Made by a program: the position numbers and the translations under genes
The notes under the pieces: model-generated
Told to the model about the DNA's origin: nothing
Databases searched by the model: none
What the model saw: only the letters and a program-made list of their open reading frames with translations
In this document: positions 38,378-47,231 of the stretch, in pieces
Position numbering within the stretch: the stretch's first letter is position 1
Layout: every line of letters begins with the position of its first letter
Source of the DNA: Novosphingobium sp.
Lineage (GTDB): Bacteria; Pseudomonadota; Alphaproteobacteria; Sphingomonadales; Sphingomonadaceae
DNA: 64,000 nucleotides
Assembly: GCA_024236215.1 (NCBI GenBank)
Contig: JACKKX010000004.1
Span: forward strand, 87,392 to 151,391
Direction: 5' to 3'

Positions 38378-39033
38378 GCGCCACCTTTCTCCCCCTGCTG
38401 CGGCGCGATCTGGCCATGCTGGTTTCGGGCGGACGGCGCGGCGGCGCGGTGTTGCCGGTGCTGTTCTTCCTGGCGGTGGCGATGCTCTATCCCTTCGCGG
38501 TTGGCCCCGACGCGGTGCTGCTGGGGCGGACTGGCGGCGGGGTGATCTGGGTGGCGGCGCTGCTCGCCGCGATCCTGCCGCTCGACCGGCTGGTCGAACC
38601 CGATCTTGAGCTGGGCTTTTTCGATCAATGGGCGCTGCGCGGGATCGGCGAGGAATGGATCTTGGCGATCCGCATTCTCGCCCACTGGCTGAGCTTCGGT
38701 CCGCCGCTGATGCTGGCCGCCCTGCCGGCCTCGGCGCTGGTCGGGATCGATGGCGACAAGCTGTGGCTGGTGGAGATCGGCCTCCTCGCCGGCACGCCGG
38801 GACTGGCCGCGCTGGGAGTGATGGTCGCCGCGATCACCGCCGGCCTGCGCGGCGGCGCGGCGCTGGGCGGCCTGCTGGTGATCCCGCTGGCCGTTCCGCT
38901 GCTGGTGTTCGGTGCGGGCAGCCTGGCGGTGGGCGGAACAAGCGGCCTGGCGCTGACCGCTGCCGTCAGCCTGGTGCTGCTGGCGATCGCCCCCTTCGCG
39001 GCAGGCGCGGCGATCCGGGCTGGGCGGGGTTAG
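38374..39033 (+). CDS. ccmB: Heme exporter membrane protein CcmB
   Basis: Membrane partner of CcmA with about six hydrophobic segments; 219 residues. The N-terminal FLPLLRRDLAMLVSGGRRGG, the APD-type segment LDRLVEPDLELGFFDQWALRG and LLVIPLAVPLLVFGAGSLA are typical. ATG 38374 overlaps the ccmA stop. Unlike many gammaproteobacterial clusters, no ccmC, ccmD or ccmE follows; a repeat element and then the convergent map gene come next, so the remaining ccm genes must be elsewhere. Confidence 0.92.
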   Translation: MSATFLPLLRRDLAMLVSGGRRGGAVLPVLFFLAVAMLYPFAVGPDAVLLGRTGGGVIWVAALLAAILPLDRLVEPDLELGFFDQWALRGIGEEWILAIRILAHWLSFGPPLMLAALPASALVGIDGDKLWLVEIGLLAGTPGLAALGVMVAAITAGLRGGAALGGLLVIPLAVPLLVFGAGSLAVGGTSGLALTAAVSLVLLAIAPFAAGAAIRAGRG

Positions 39034-39040
39034 ATCAAAT

Positions 39041-39180
39041 CACGCGGAGGCGCGGAGACGCGGAGGAGTCGATCGGAGCCGTTGGCTTCGCCTTTTTACC
39101 CGTCGTGCTTGGCACCTGTGTCAAAATAAGAGCGGCTTCGCCGCGATTACTTGTTCTCCGCGTCTCCGCGTCTCCGCGTG
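39041..39180. repeat. 140-bp element with triple 8-mer inverted ends
   Basis: The left end 39041-39065 is C followed by ACGCGGAG, GCGCGGAG, ACGCGGAG. The right end 39156-39180 is three copies of CTCCGCGT followed by G. The ends are inverted 25-mers with a single mismatch and each is a tandem triplet. The core of 90 bp includes a small hairpin, GCGGCTTCGCCGC. The element sits between the convergent ends of ccmB and map and has no convincing coding potential. Similar GCGGAG/CTCCGC repeats are dispersed in many proteobacterial genomes. Confidence 0.8.
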
Positions 39181-39186
39181 AGCCCC

Positions 39187-40011
39187 TCAGTAAGGCGGCT
39201 TGTCCAACCCTTTCGGACTCGCCGTAAAGATCTCGCACCCGTCCTCGGTGATCCCGATCGAATGCTCGAACTGCGCCGATAGCGAACGGTCGCGGGTCAC
39301 GGCGGTCCAGCCGTCTTCCAGCATCTTCACCCCCGGTTTGCCCAGGTTGATCATCGGCTCGATGGTGAAGAACATGCCCGGCTTCAGCAGCGGCCCGGTG
39401 CCCGCGCGGGCGGCGTGGACCACTTCGGGGGCATCGTGGAACAGCCGGCCCAGGCCATGGCCGCAGAATTCGCGCACCACGCCATAGCGATGCTTTTCGG
39501 CATGGGCCTGGATCGCCGCGCCGATATCGCCCAGATGCCGACCCGGTTTAGCCTGTTCGATCCCGATCATCAGGCATTCCCAGGTCACATCGACCAGCCG
39601 CCGCGCCTTCAGCGGCACATCGCCGACCAGATACATCCGGCTGGAATCGCCGTGCCAGCCATCGAGCAACGGGGTGACGTCGATGTTGACGATATCGCCG
39701 TCCTTGAGCGTCCGCTCCGAGGGGATGCCGTGGCACACCACCTGGTTGATCGAGATGCAGCACGAATGGGCATAGCCGCGATAGCCCATCGTCGCGGGCA
39801 TGGCGCCGTTATCGAGCGTGAACTCGCGCACGAAATCGTCCAGCGCGGCGGTGCTCACCCCCGGCTGGACCAGCGGCACCAGCGCGTCGAGCGTTTCGGC
39901 GGCCAGCCGACCGGCCTTGCGCATCGCTTCAAAGGCCTCAGGCCCGTGCAGCTTGATCGTGCCGTCGCGCAGCTGGGTCTCGGTTCCGGTTACGGTCTGA
40001 TATTGTGTCAT
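39187..40011 (-). CDS. map: Methionine aminopeptidase, type I
   Basis: Removes the initiator Met from nascent proteins; 274 residues. Metal ligands of the pita-bread fold are seen in NIDVTPLLDGWHGDSS (two Asp), FCGHGLGRLFHDAPEVVH (His) and FTIEPMINLG (Glu), with a final Glu in QFEHSIGI. Residues 1-20 are a short N-terminal extension before IKLHGPEAFEAMRKAGRL. It is divergent from the leucyl aminopeptidase gene, 30 nt apart, so the two promoters overlap. Confidence 0.96.
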   Translation of the reverse strand: MTQYQTVTGTETQLRDGTIKLHGPEAFEAMRKAGRLAAETLDALVPLVQPGVSTAALDDFVREFTLDNGAMPATMGYRGYAHSCCISINQVVCHGIPSERTLKDGDIVNIDVTPLLDGWHGDSSRMYLVGDVPLKARRLVDVTWECLMIGIEQAKPGRHLGDIGAAIQAHAEKHRYGVVREFCGHGLGRLFHDAPEVVHAARAGTGPLLKPGMFFTIEPMINLGKPGVKMLEDGWTAVTRDRSLSAQFEHSIGITEDGCEIFTASPKGLDKPPY

Positions 40012-40041
40012 CGCGCAGCCATATAGTCACAAACCGCGCAA

Positions 40042-41442
40042 ATGGCTATTGCCGCCCCGATGACCGACAAGAACGCACCGATCCAGCCCGACAAGGGCCA
40101 GAAAGCCACCCCGATCCACCTCGTCGACAAGAAAGGGCTGGAAGGTTTCATCAAGAGCCTGTCCGCCACTCAGCGCGCCGCGCTGGCGGCGCAGAAGTTC
40201 GAAGCCGAGGGCTATTCGCATGCGATCCTGCCCGATGGCGATCACTGGATGGTGGCCTCAGGCGTGGCCAATACCGAAAGCCTTTCCTCATGGTGCATGG
40301 CCAAGCTGGCCGAAGTGCTGCCCGCGGGCACCTATCGCCGAGTGGGTGGAGAGCCGGGACCGGCGCTGTTCGGCTGGGTGACCGGGCAATATGCCTTCGA
40401 CCGCTATCGCAAGGACCCTTCGCCCACCGGTCCGCGCGTGCTGCTGACCGGCGAGGTCAAGGCAATCGCGCCGACCTTGGCCGAGGCGGCGGCGGTCATG
40501 CTGGTGCGCGATCTGGTCAACACGCCCGCCGAGGACATGGGGCCCGCCCAGCTTGAGCACGAGGCGCAGATCGTCTCCAAGGCCCACGGGGCCGAATTCA
40601 AGGTGACCGCGGGCGATGCGCTCGAGCGCGGCTTTCCGATGGTCCACGGCGTCGGCCGCGCCGCCGCGCGCAGCCACGCGCCGCGCATGATCGAGCTGAC
40701 CTGGGGCGATCCCAAGCACCCGCGCGTGGCGCTGGTCGGCAAGGGGGTATGTTTCGATTCGGGCGGGCTCGACATCAAGCCCAGCGCGGGCATGCTGCTG
40801 ATGAAGAAGGACATGGGCGGCGCAGCCCACGCGCTGGCGCTGGCAAAGCTGGTGATGGAAAGCGGCCTCAAGGTGCGGCTGCACCTGCTGATCCCGGCAG
40901 TGGAGAACGCGGTTTCGGGCAATGCCTTCCGCCCCGGCGACGTGCTGCGCAGCCGCGCCGGGCTTTCGGTCGAGATCGGCAATACCGATGCCGAAGGGCG
41001 GCTGGTGCTGGGCGATGCATTGGCCCGCGCAGCCGAGGAAAGCCCCGAGCTGGTGATCGACTTTGCCACCCTGACCGGCGCCGCCCGCGTTGCGCTGGGT
41101 CCGGACCTGCCCGCGCTGTTCGCCCGGAGGGACGAAACGGCGGAGCAAATGCTCAAGGCCGGGATCGAGCATGACGACAGGTGCTGGCGTCTGCCGCTGT
41201 TCGATGGCTACCGCGAATACCTCAAGAGCGACATCGCCGATCTCAACAATTCCAGCTCCAACGGCTTTGCCGGGGCCTCGGTCGGCGCGCTGTTCCTCGA
41301 TCGCTTCGTGCCCGAAGGGGTGGACTGGGCCCACTTCGATACCTTCGCCTGGCGCCCCGCCGCCAAGCCCGGAAGGCCCAAGGGCGGCGATGCGCTGGGG
41401 CTGCGCGCGGCCTGGGGGCTGTTGAAGGGGCGGTATGGATAA
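40042..41442 (+). CDS. Leucyl aminopeptidase, M17 family
   Basis: Two-metal aminopeptidase of 466 residues. The catalytic domain has VGKGVCFDSGGLDIKP, with KKDMGGAAHALALA following, and the M17 signature NTDAEGRLVLGDAL. The substrate-side DFATLTGAARVALG is also present. The N-terminal domain is the short alphaproteobacterial form, which resembles peptidase B-like enzymes more than E. coli PepA. The stop overlaps the next start by 8 nt (ATGGATAA). In sphingomonads this gene is commonly followed by an NlpC/P60 peptidase; here only its SH3 part remains. Confidence 0.94.
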   Translation: MAIAAPMTDKNAPIQPDKGQKATPIHLVDKKGLEGFIKSLSATQRAALAAQKFEAEGYSHAILPDGDHWMVASGVANTESLSSWCMAKLAEVLPAGTYRRVGGEPGPALFGWVTGQYAFDRYRKDPSPTGPRVLLTGEVKAIAPTLAEAAAVMLVRDLVNTPAEDMGPAQLEHEAQIVSKAHGAEFKVTAGDALERGFPMVHGVGRAAARSHAPRMIELTWGDPKHPRVALVGKGVCFDSGGLDIKPSAGMLLMKKDMGGAAHALALAKLVMESGLKVRLHLLIPAVENAVSGNAFRPGDVLRSRAGLSVEIGNTDAEGRLVLGDALARAAEESPELVIDFATLTGAARVALGPDLPALFARRDETAEQMLKAGIEHDDRCWRLPLFDGYREYLKSDIADLNNSSSNGFAGASVGALFLDRFVPEGVDWAHFDTFAWRPAAKPGRPKGGDALGLRAAWGLLKGRYG

Positions 41443-41845
41443 CTTGATCCCGGGCGACCCTGCGGCTAATCGCCCGATCTTCGCATTCGGGGGGAATACC
41501 GATTTGACCGCCACTGCCATCCCCAGCGGGCAGCTTGCCCTCAAGGGTCCGGCCGAGAAGCTCGACGCGGCGCACTGGCCGGTGCGCGGCGATCTGGCGC
41601 ATATCCGCCTGGCGGGACGCTGTTTCGTGCCGCACTATGCCGTGCCGATGGAGCGGCGGGTTGCGGCGGGCGGGGCCGATCTGCTGGCCGATGGCAAGGA
41701 AGGCGCCGATGTGCGCGAAGTGCTGGGCGGCGGGACACTGTTCAACGTGCTCGATATTACCGGCGGCTGGGCCTGGGGCCAGGTGGGCGAGGATGGCTTT
41801 GTCGGCTACCTGCCGGTTGCCTTGCTGGAAGAGCGACGAGGCTGA
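41435..41845 (+). CDS. SH3-type protein, apparently a truncated C40 peptidase
   Basis: A 136-residue protein resembling the N-terminal bacterial SH3 domain of sphingomonad NlpC/P60 (C40) cell-wall peptidases: the PVRGDLAHIRLAGRCFVPHY segment, then LFNVLDITGGWAWGQVGEDG and FVGYLPVALL. The full proteins are about twice as long and have a catalytic Cys-His domain after a second SH3 unit. Here the frame ends at 41845 and no NlpC/P60 sequence follows. The downstream 70 bp contain a dispersed repeat instead. It may be a deletion product or a stand-alone peptide-binding protein; expression is likely coupled to the aminopeptidase gene. Confidence 0.75.
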   Translation: MDNLIPGDPAANRPIFAFGGNTDLTATAIPSGQLALKGPAEKLDAAHWPVRGDLAHIRLAGRCFVPHYAVPMERRVAAGGADLLADGKEGADVREVLGGGTLFNVLDITGGWAWGQVGEDGFVGYLPVALLEERRG

Positions 41846-41859
41846 CGCTTCCCTCACCC

Positions 41860-41884
41860 CCGTTCGCCCTGAGCTTGTTGTTGG
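41860..41884. repeat. Relative of the dispersed GAGCTTGT repeat
   Basis: CCGTTCGCCCTGAGCTTGT followed by TGTTGG resembles the reverse complement of 8915-8939. It sits between the truncated SH3 gene and argC, just where the missing peptidase domain would be expected. Confidence 0.5.
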
Positions 41885-41917
41885 CATTGAGCCGGTTCCC
41901 AGCTTGAGTAATTGCCC

Positions 41918-42841
41918 ATGACCCATACTGTTTTCATCGATGGCGCCGCCGGAACCACAGGGCTCGAGATTGTCGAGCGGCTGGGCCCGCGCGCCGAATT
42001 CGAGCTGCTGTTGCTCGACGACGAGCAGCGCAAGAGCGCCCAGGCCCGGCGCGATGCCTATCACGCCGCCGACTTCGCGGTGCTGTGTCTGCCTGACGAC
42101 GCCGCGCGCGAGGCCCTGGCCCTGGCCGAGGGCAGCAAGGTACGGATCGTCGATGCCTCGTCCGCGCACCGCGTGGCCCAAGGCTGGACCTATGGCTTTC
42201 CCGAGCTGGTCGGGCGCGAGGCTGTGGCCGGGGCGAGCCGGGTTTCCAACCCCGGGTGCTATCCCACCGGGTTCCTCGCCCTGGTTGCGCCGCTGGTGCG
42301 CGCCGGGCTGCTGCCGGCCGACTGGCCCTACAGCGTCAACGCCGTTTCGGGCTATTCGGGCGGGGGCAAGGCGCTGATCGCCCGCTTCGAGGACGATCCG
42401 GACATCGCCTTTCGCGATTATGGCCTGGCCATGGGGCACAAGCATGTGCCCGAGATGCAGCGCTATGCCGGCCTTTCCCACCCGCCGCTGTTCGCCCCGG
42501 CAGTGATCCCGGCGCACCGCGGGATGGTGGTGGAAGTGCCGCTGCAACTGGCCGCCATGCCGATAGCGGGATCGCCCGAAGCGCTGCGGACGGCGCTGGC
42601 GGAATTCTATGGCGCCAGCCCGATCGTGACCGTGCACGACGAGCCCTGCGACGAATTGCTGCTGCGCCGCTCGATGCAACCCTCCGACCGGCTCGACCTG
42701 TGGGTGTTCGGATCGGTCGACGGCGCGCAGGCCCGCCTTGTCGCCCGGCTCGACAACCTCGGCAAGGGCGCCAGTGGCGCTGCCGTGCAAAGCCTCAACC
42801 TGATGGCGGGGCTGGAGGAAACGGCGGGATTGGCGCTCTAG
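41918..42841 (+). CDS. argC: N-acetyl-gamma-glutamyl-phosphate reductase
   Basis: NADPH-dependent reductase of arginine synthesis; 307 residues, the short type 2 form. The N-terminal FIDGAAGTTGLEIVERLG binds the cofactor. The nucleophilic Cys is in SNPGCYPTGFLALVAPLV, and HKHVPEMQRYAG contains the conserved His. The ATG at 41918 was preferred over a TTG two codons upstream. It is a single gene here with no other arg genes nearby. Confidence 0.95.
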   Translation: MTHTVFIDGAAGTTGLEIVERLGPRAEFELLLLDDEQRKSAQARRDAYHAADFAVLCLPDDAAREALALAEGSKVRIVDASSAHRVAQGWTYGFPELVGREAVAGASRVSNPGCYPTGFLALVAPLVRAGLLPADWPYSVNAVSGYSGGGKALIARFEDDPDIAFRDYGLAMGHKHVPEMQRYAGLSHPPLFAPAVIPAHRGMVVEVPLQLAAMPIAGSPEALRTALAEFYGASPIVTVHDEPCDELLLRRSMQPSDRLDLWVFGSVDGAQARLVARLDNLGKGASGAAVQSLNLMAGLEETAGLAL

Positions 42842-42981
42842 TTGCTCATTTTTTAGGCACACTCTGCTGAAAATTAAGGCAGCTTCCACCCCGCTCCGCC
42901 ATTGCGAAAATTGCGTGCGAACGAATCGCATGATTCATTTCTTGCGATTCCGCCCTTTCCCAAGCCTTTCCCATCGCCTAG

Positions 42982-43428
<447 letters not shown>

Positions 43429-43494
43429 TCCGAATTTCCCCGCATTCCCAAACATTCCAAACGAACCGGCTTTGGCCGCTGAGAAAGGCAGAAC

Positions 43495-44904
43495 ATGAGC
43501 AAGGCAAAGGACATCATCAAGCGCATCAAGGAAGAAGAAATCGAATGGGTCGACCTGCGCTTCACCGATCCCAAGGGCAAGTGGCAGCACCTGACCATGT
43601 GCTCGGGCGTGATGGGCGAGGATGAGCTGGAAGATGGTCTGATGTTCGACGGCTCGTCGATCGAAGGCTGGAAGGCGATCAACGAGAGCGACATGATCCT
43701 CAAGCCCGATCTGACCTCGGTGTTCATCGATCCGTTCAGCGCCACCCCGATGATGATCATCAATTGCGACATCGTCGAGCCTTCGACCGGCGATCTCTAT
43801 GGACGCGATCCGCGCAGCACCGCCAAGCGCGCCGAAGCCTATGTCAAGGCCAGCGGCGTGGGCGACACTGTCTATGTCGGCCCCGAAGCCGAATTCTTCA
43901 TGTTCGACGACGTCCGTTTCTACGACGGCTATGATGGCAACGGCTTCAAGATCGACGACATCGAGCTGCCGACCAATTCGGACACCAAGTACGAGGCCGG
44001 CAACCTGGCTCACCGTCCGCGCGCCAAGGGCGGTTACTTCCCGGTCGCTCCGGTCGATAGCGCCATGGACATCCGCGGCGAGATGGTTTCGACCATGCTC
44101 GAAATGGGCCTGCCCTGCGACAAGCATCACCACGAAGTGGCCAGCGCCCAGCACGAGCTGGGCCTGACCTTCGGCACGCTGGTGCAGACCGCCGACCGCA
44201 TGCAGGTTTACAAGTATGTCGTCCACCAGGTGGCCCAGGCCTATGGCAAGACTGCGACCTTCATGCCCAAGCCGATCATGAAGGACAACGGATCGGGCAT
44301 GCACACCCACATCTCGATCTGGGACGGCGGCAAGCCGCTGTTCGCGGGCAACGGCTATGCCGGCCTGTCGGACATGTGCCTCTATTTCATCGGCGGCGTG
44401 ATCAAGCACGCCAAGGCGCTCAACGCCTTCACCAACCCGACCACCAACAGCTACAAGCGCCTGGTGCCGGGCTACGAAGCGCCGGTGCTGCTGGCCTATT
44501 CGGCCCGCAACCGTTCGGCCTCGTGCCGCATCCCCTATGGCGCGGGTGACAAGGCCAAGCGCGTGGAATTCCGTTTCCCCGATGCGATGGCCAACCCCTA
44601 CCTGTGCTATTCGGCGCTGCTGATGGCCGGGCTCGACGGGATCAAGAACAAGATCCACCCGGGCGAAGCCATGGACAAGAACCTCTACGATCTGCCCCCG
44701 GCCGAACTCGCCGCGGTGCCGACCGTATGCGGCAGCTTGCGTGAAGCGCTGGAAAGCCTGGAAGCCGATCACGACTTCCTGCTGGCCGGCGGGGTCTTCA
44801 CAAAGGACCAGATCGACGCCTACATCGAACTGAAGTGGCCCGAAGTGCTGCGCTGGGAAACCACGCCCTCGGCCGTTGAATTCGACATGTACTACAGCGC
44901 CTGA
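43495..44904 (+). CDS. glnA: Glutamine synthetase, type I
   Basis: Makes glutamine from glutamate, ammonia and ATP; 469 residues, a dodecameric GSI-beta enzyme. The N-terminal [17 protein letters not shown], the metal/glutamate site [17 protein letters not shown], and the ATP-site stretch [20 protein letters not shown] are intact. The adenylylation Tyr is in [11 protein letters not shown], so control by GlnE is expected. It is terminated by a strong hairpin at 44931. Codon use is more uniform than in neighbours, consistent with high expression. Confidence 0.98.
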   Translation: MSKAKDIIKRIKEEEIEWVDLRFTDPKGKWQHLTMCSGVMGEDELEDGLMFDGSSIEGWKAINESDMILKPDLTSVFIDPFSATPMMIINCDIVEPSTGDLYGRDPRSTAKRAEAYVKASGVGDTVYVGPEAEFFMFDDVRFYDGYDGNGFKIDDIELPTNSDTKYEAGNLAHRPRAKGGYFPVAPVDSAMDIRGEMVSTMLEMGLPCDKHHHEVASAQHELGLTFGTLVQTADRMQVYKYVVHQVAQAYGKTATFMPKPIMKDNGSGMHTHISIWDGGKPLFAGNGYAGLSDMCLYFIGGVIKHAKALNAFTNPTTNSYKRLVPGYEAPVLLAYSARNRSASCRIPYGAGDKAKRVEFRFPDAMANPYLCYSALLMAGLDGIKNKIHPGEAMDKNLYDLPPAELAAVPTVCGSLREALESLEADHDFLLAGGVFTKDQIDAYIELKWPEVLRWETTPSAVEFDMYYSA

Positions 44905-44930
44905 TCCCGCGTTCACGCGATCACCGAGAG

Positions 44931-44960
44931 GGGCGTCCGGAGCGATCCGGGCGCCCTTTT
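44931..44960 (+). terminator. Rho-independent terminator after glnA
   Basis: An 11-bp stem (GGGCGTCCGGA 44931-44941 with TCCGGGCGCCC 44946-44956, one G-T pair) with a GCGA loop is followed directly by TTTT. Confidence 0.85.
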
Positions 44961-45023
44961 CATTTTCCTACTCGCGGCAAAGCTGCCTAATTGCCCGGCC
45001 TCCACCCTTCGCGAGGCCCTGCC

Positions 45024-45524
45024 ATGGAAACAGCCCCCATTTTCGACGCACCCAAGTCGCTCCCCCTTAGCACCGGCCCAGCCGGACTTGAGCTGATCCG
45101 CCAGTTTGAAAGCTGCGCCAGGAAGCGCGCCGACGGCTGTTTCGAGGCCTATCCCGATCCCGGCACCGGCGGCGCACCCTGGACCATCGGCTGGGGCGCC
45201 ACCGGGGCGGAGATCGGGCCGGGCACGGTCTGGACGCGGGAGCAATGCGATGCGCGGCTGGCCGCCGATCTGGCCCGCTTCGAGCGCGAAGTGCACCGCG
45301 CGATCGGCCCGGCCCCGACCGGCCAGAACCAGTTCGATGCCCTGGTCAGCTTCCATTACAACACCGGCGCAATCGCCCGCGCCACGCTGACCCGGCTGCA
45401 CAAGGCCAGCGAATTCGAGGCCGCCGCGCGGGAATTCGCCCGCTGGAACCGCGCCGGAGGGCGCATCCTCGCCGGGCTGACCCGCCGCCGCGCCGCCGAG
45501 GCCGCGCTCTATCGTCGCATCTGA
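45024..45524 (+). CDS. Phage-type lysozyme, GH24 family
   Basis: Muramidase of 166 residues similar to T4/P22-type endolysins. The catalytic triad is visible: Glu in LIRQFESCARK, Asp in YPDPGTG, and Thr in PWTIGWGAT. QNQFDALVSFHYNTGA is the second lobe signature. There is no signal peptide, so export would need a holin or other route. No holin, spanin or phage structural gene is adjacent. It is probably a domesticated endolysin, as found singly in other sphingomonad genomes. The ATG at 45024 leaves a 25-residue Pro/Ser-rich N-terminus before the fold. Confidence 0.9.
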   Translation: METAPIFDAPKSLPLSTGPAGLELIRQFESCARKRADGCFEAYPDPGTGGAPWTIGWGATGAEIGPGTVWTREQCDARLAADLARFEREVHRAIGPAPTGQNQFDALVSFHYNTGAIARATLTRLHKASEFEAAAREFARWNRAGGRILAGLTRRRAAEAALYRRI

Positions 45525-45611
45525 GCCGCGCCGTATCGATTGCAGCTTGCAATCTTTCCCCGCGACCCCGAAATATCCCGCCTTAACCGGTCCATTAAGG
45601 GAGATTCGAGG

Positions 45612-47036
45612 ATGCGCGAGCTGCTGCAACACTACATCGACGGCAAATGGGTGGACAGCGAAGGCGGCGTGCGCCGCGAAGTCATCAATCCCGCCACCGA
45701 AGAGCCATGTGCGGTCATCAGCGTGGGCACCAAGGCAGATGTCGACAAGGCCGTCGCCGCTGCGCGCCGCGCCTTCAAGAGCTGGAGCCAGACCACCCGC
45801 GAGGAACGGCTCGCGGTGCTGGGCCGGATCATTGAGGAATACAAGAAGCGCACCGGCGATCTTGCCGCCGCGATGGCCGAGGAAATGGGCGCGCCGCTGT
45901 CCTTTGCCGCGACTGCGCAGGTCGGCGCCGGGATCGGCGGTTTCATGGGCACGATCGCCGCGCTCAAGGATTTCAGCTTCATGGAAGACGGCCCCGGCTT
46001 CAAGGTTGCCTATGAGCCGATCGGCGTGGTCGGCATGATTACCCCATGGAACTGGCCGCTCAACCAGATCGCGCTCAAGGTCGCTCCGGCGCTGGCAGCG
46101 GGCAACACGATGGTGCTCAAGCCCTCGGAAGAATGCCCGACCAATGCCAAGATCTTTGCCGAGATCCTCGATGCGGCGGGCGTGCCGCCGGGGGTGTTCA
46201 ACCTCGTCCAGGGCGATGGGCCGACCACCGGCAATGCGATCAGCTCGCACCCCGATATCGAGATGGTCAGCTTCACCGGCTCGACCCGTGCGGGCATTGC
46301 GGTGGCGATCGCCGCCGCGCCGACGGTCAAGCGCGTGCACCAGGAACTGGGCGGCAAGAGCCCCAACCTGGTCCTGCCCGATGCCGATCTGGCTACCCAG
46401 CTCCCCGCCGTGGCGATGGGGCCGCTGGTCAACACCGGGCAATCGTGCATCTCGCCCACCAAGGTGCTGGTCGCCAAGGACCGCGAGGCCGAAGTGGTGG
46501 CGTTCTACAGGAACATGTATTCGCACACCCCCGTCGGCGATCCGATGGCCGAGGGGCAGCACCTCGGCCCGGTGGTCAACAAGGCGCAGTATGACAAGGT
46601 GCGCGATCTGATCCAGTCTGCGATCGACGAGGGCGCAACGCTCGAAACCGGCGGCACCGATCTGCCCGCGGGCGTCAACCGCGGCTATTACATCCAGCCC
46701 ACGGTGTTCTCGGGCGTGACCCCCGACATGCGGATCGCGCAGGAAGAGATCTTCGGCCCCGTCGCCACGATCATGACCTATGACGATCTCGATCAGGGGA
46801 TCGAGCTGGCCAATGCCACCGAATACGGCCTCTCCGCCGCGATCACCGGCGATCCGGCCAAGGCAGCGAGCGTCGCGCCCAAGCTGCGCGCGGGCATGGT
46901 CGCGATCAACAACTGGGGCCCCAGCCCCGGCGCCCCGTTCGGCGGCTACAAGCAGAGCGGCAACGGCCGCGAGGGCGGCCTGGCGGGCCTCAAGGACTTC
47001 ATGGAAATGAAATCTATCTCGGGCCTGCCGGCCTGA
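45612..47036 (+). CDS. Aldehyde dehydrogenase family protein
   Basis: NAD(P)-dependent aldehyde dehydrogenase of 474 residues. Motifs in order: ITPWNWPLNQIALKVAPALA, VSFTGSTRAG, the general base Glu in QELGGKSPNLVLPDA, the nucleophilic Cys in NTGQSCISPTK, and EEIFGPVATIMTYDD. The C-terminal PFGGYKQSGNGREGG is also typical. The substrate cannot be told; the family is broad. The ATG at 45612 follows a GAGATTCGAGG ribosome-binding region. A strong terminator follows the gene. Confidence 0.93.
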   Translation: MRELLQHYIDGKWVDSEGGVRREVINPATEEPCAVISVGTKADVDKAVAAARRAFKSWSQTTREERLAVLGRIIEEYKKRTGDLAAAMAEEMGAPLSFAATAQVGAGIGGFMGTIAALKDFSFMEDGPGFKVAYEPIGVVGMITPWNWPLNQIALKVAPALAAGNTMVLKPSEECPTNAKIFAEILDAAGVPPGVFNLVQGDGPTTGNAISSHPDIEMVSFTGSTRAGIAVAIAAAPTVKRVHQELGGKSPNLVLPDADLATQLPAVAMGPLVNTGQSCISPTKVLVAKDREAEVVAFYRNMYSHTPVGDPMAEGQHLGPVVNKAQYDKVRDLIQSAIDEGATLETGGTDLPAGVNRGYYIQPTVFSGVTPDMRIAQEEIFGPVATIMTYDDLDQGIELANATEYGLSAAITGDPAKAASVAPKLRAGMVAINNWGPSPGAPFGGYKQSGNGREGGLAGLKDFMEMKSISGLPA

Positions 47037-47060
47037 TCCCGGCTCTAGCCGGAAGCGCGA

Positions 47061-47087
47061 AGCCCCTCCCCTTGCGGAGGGGCTTTT
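47061..47087 (+). terminator. Rho-independent terminator after aldehyde dehydrogenase
   Basis: AGCCCCTCC (47061-47069) pairs with GGAGGGGCT (47076-47084) around a 6-nt loop, followed by a run of T. It marks the end of the ordinary gene block and the start of the degraded region. Confidence 0.88.
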
Positions 47088-47091
47088 CGTT

Positions 47092-47131
47092 TCAGCCGTC
47101 TATCCGGTACTGCACCTGGCCGCCGTGGAAT
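47092..47131 (-). pseudogene. Detached 3'-end copy of the bpt/ate transferase gene
   Basis: Read on the minus strand, these bases encode [12 protein letters not shown] and a stop, nearly the same as the end of the intact gene at 47846 ([12 protein letters not shown] and stop). The core 47104-47128 matches 47858-47882 at 24 of 25 bases and in the same orientation. Nothing upstream continues the gene, so this is an orphan tail, presumably left by a duplication or insertion event. Confidence 0.7.
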
Positions 47132-47231
47132 TGCGGTGATGGTATGAACGGCGCTCTGTTGAGGTCTTGATTCGGCCAAGCCGATCCTTCGCGGTGTGAT
47201 TGTCGAAGATCCACCAGGGAGCGCCATCCAC

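Noticed and set aside
39035-39238. Small minus-strand ORF across the inverted-repeat element
   Set aside because: It is made largely of the repeat arms and overlaps the start of another gene's 3' end; peptides of this type arise from the repeat, not from selection for a protein.
42916-42930. TGCGA-N5-TCGCA palindrome upstream of the glnB promoter as an NtrC site
   Set aside because: Position is suitable but the half-sites do not match the GCAC-type NtrC consensus; not claimed as a feature.
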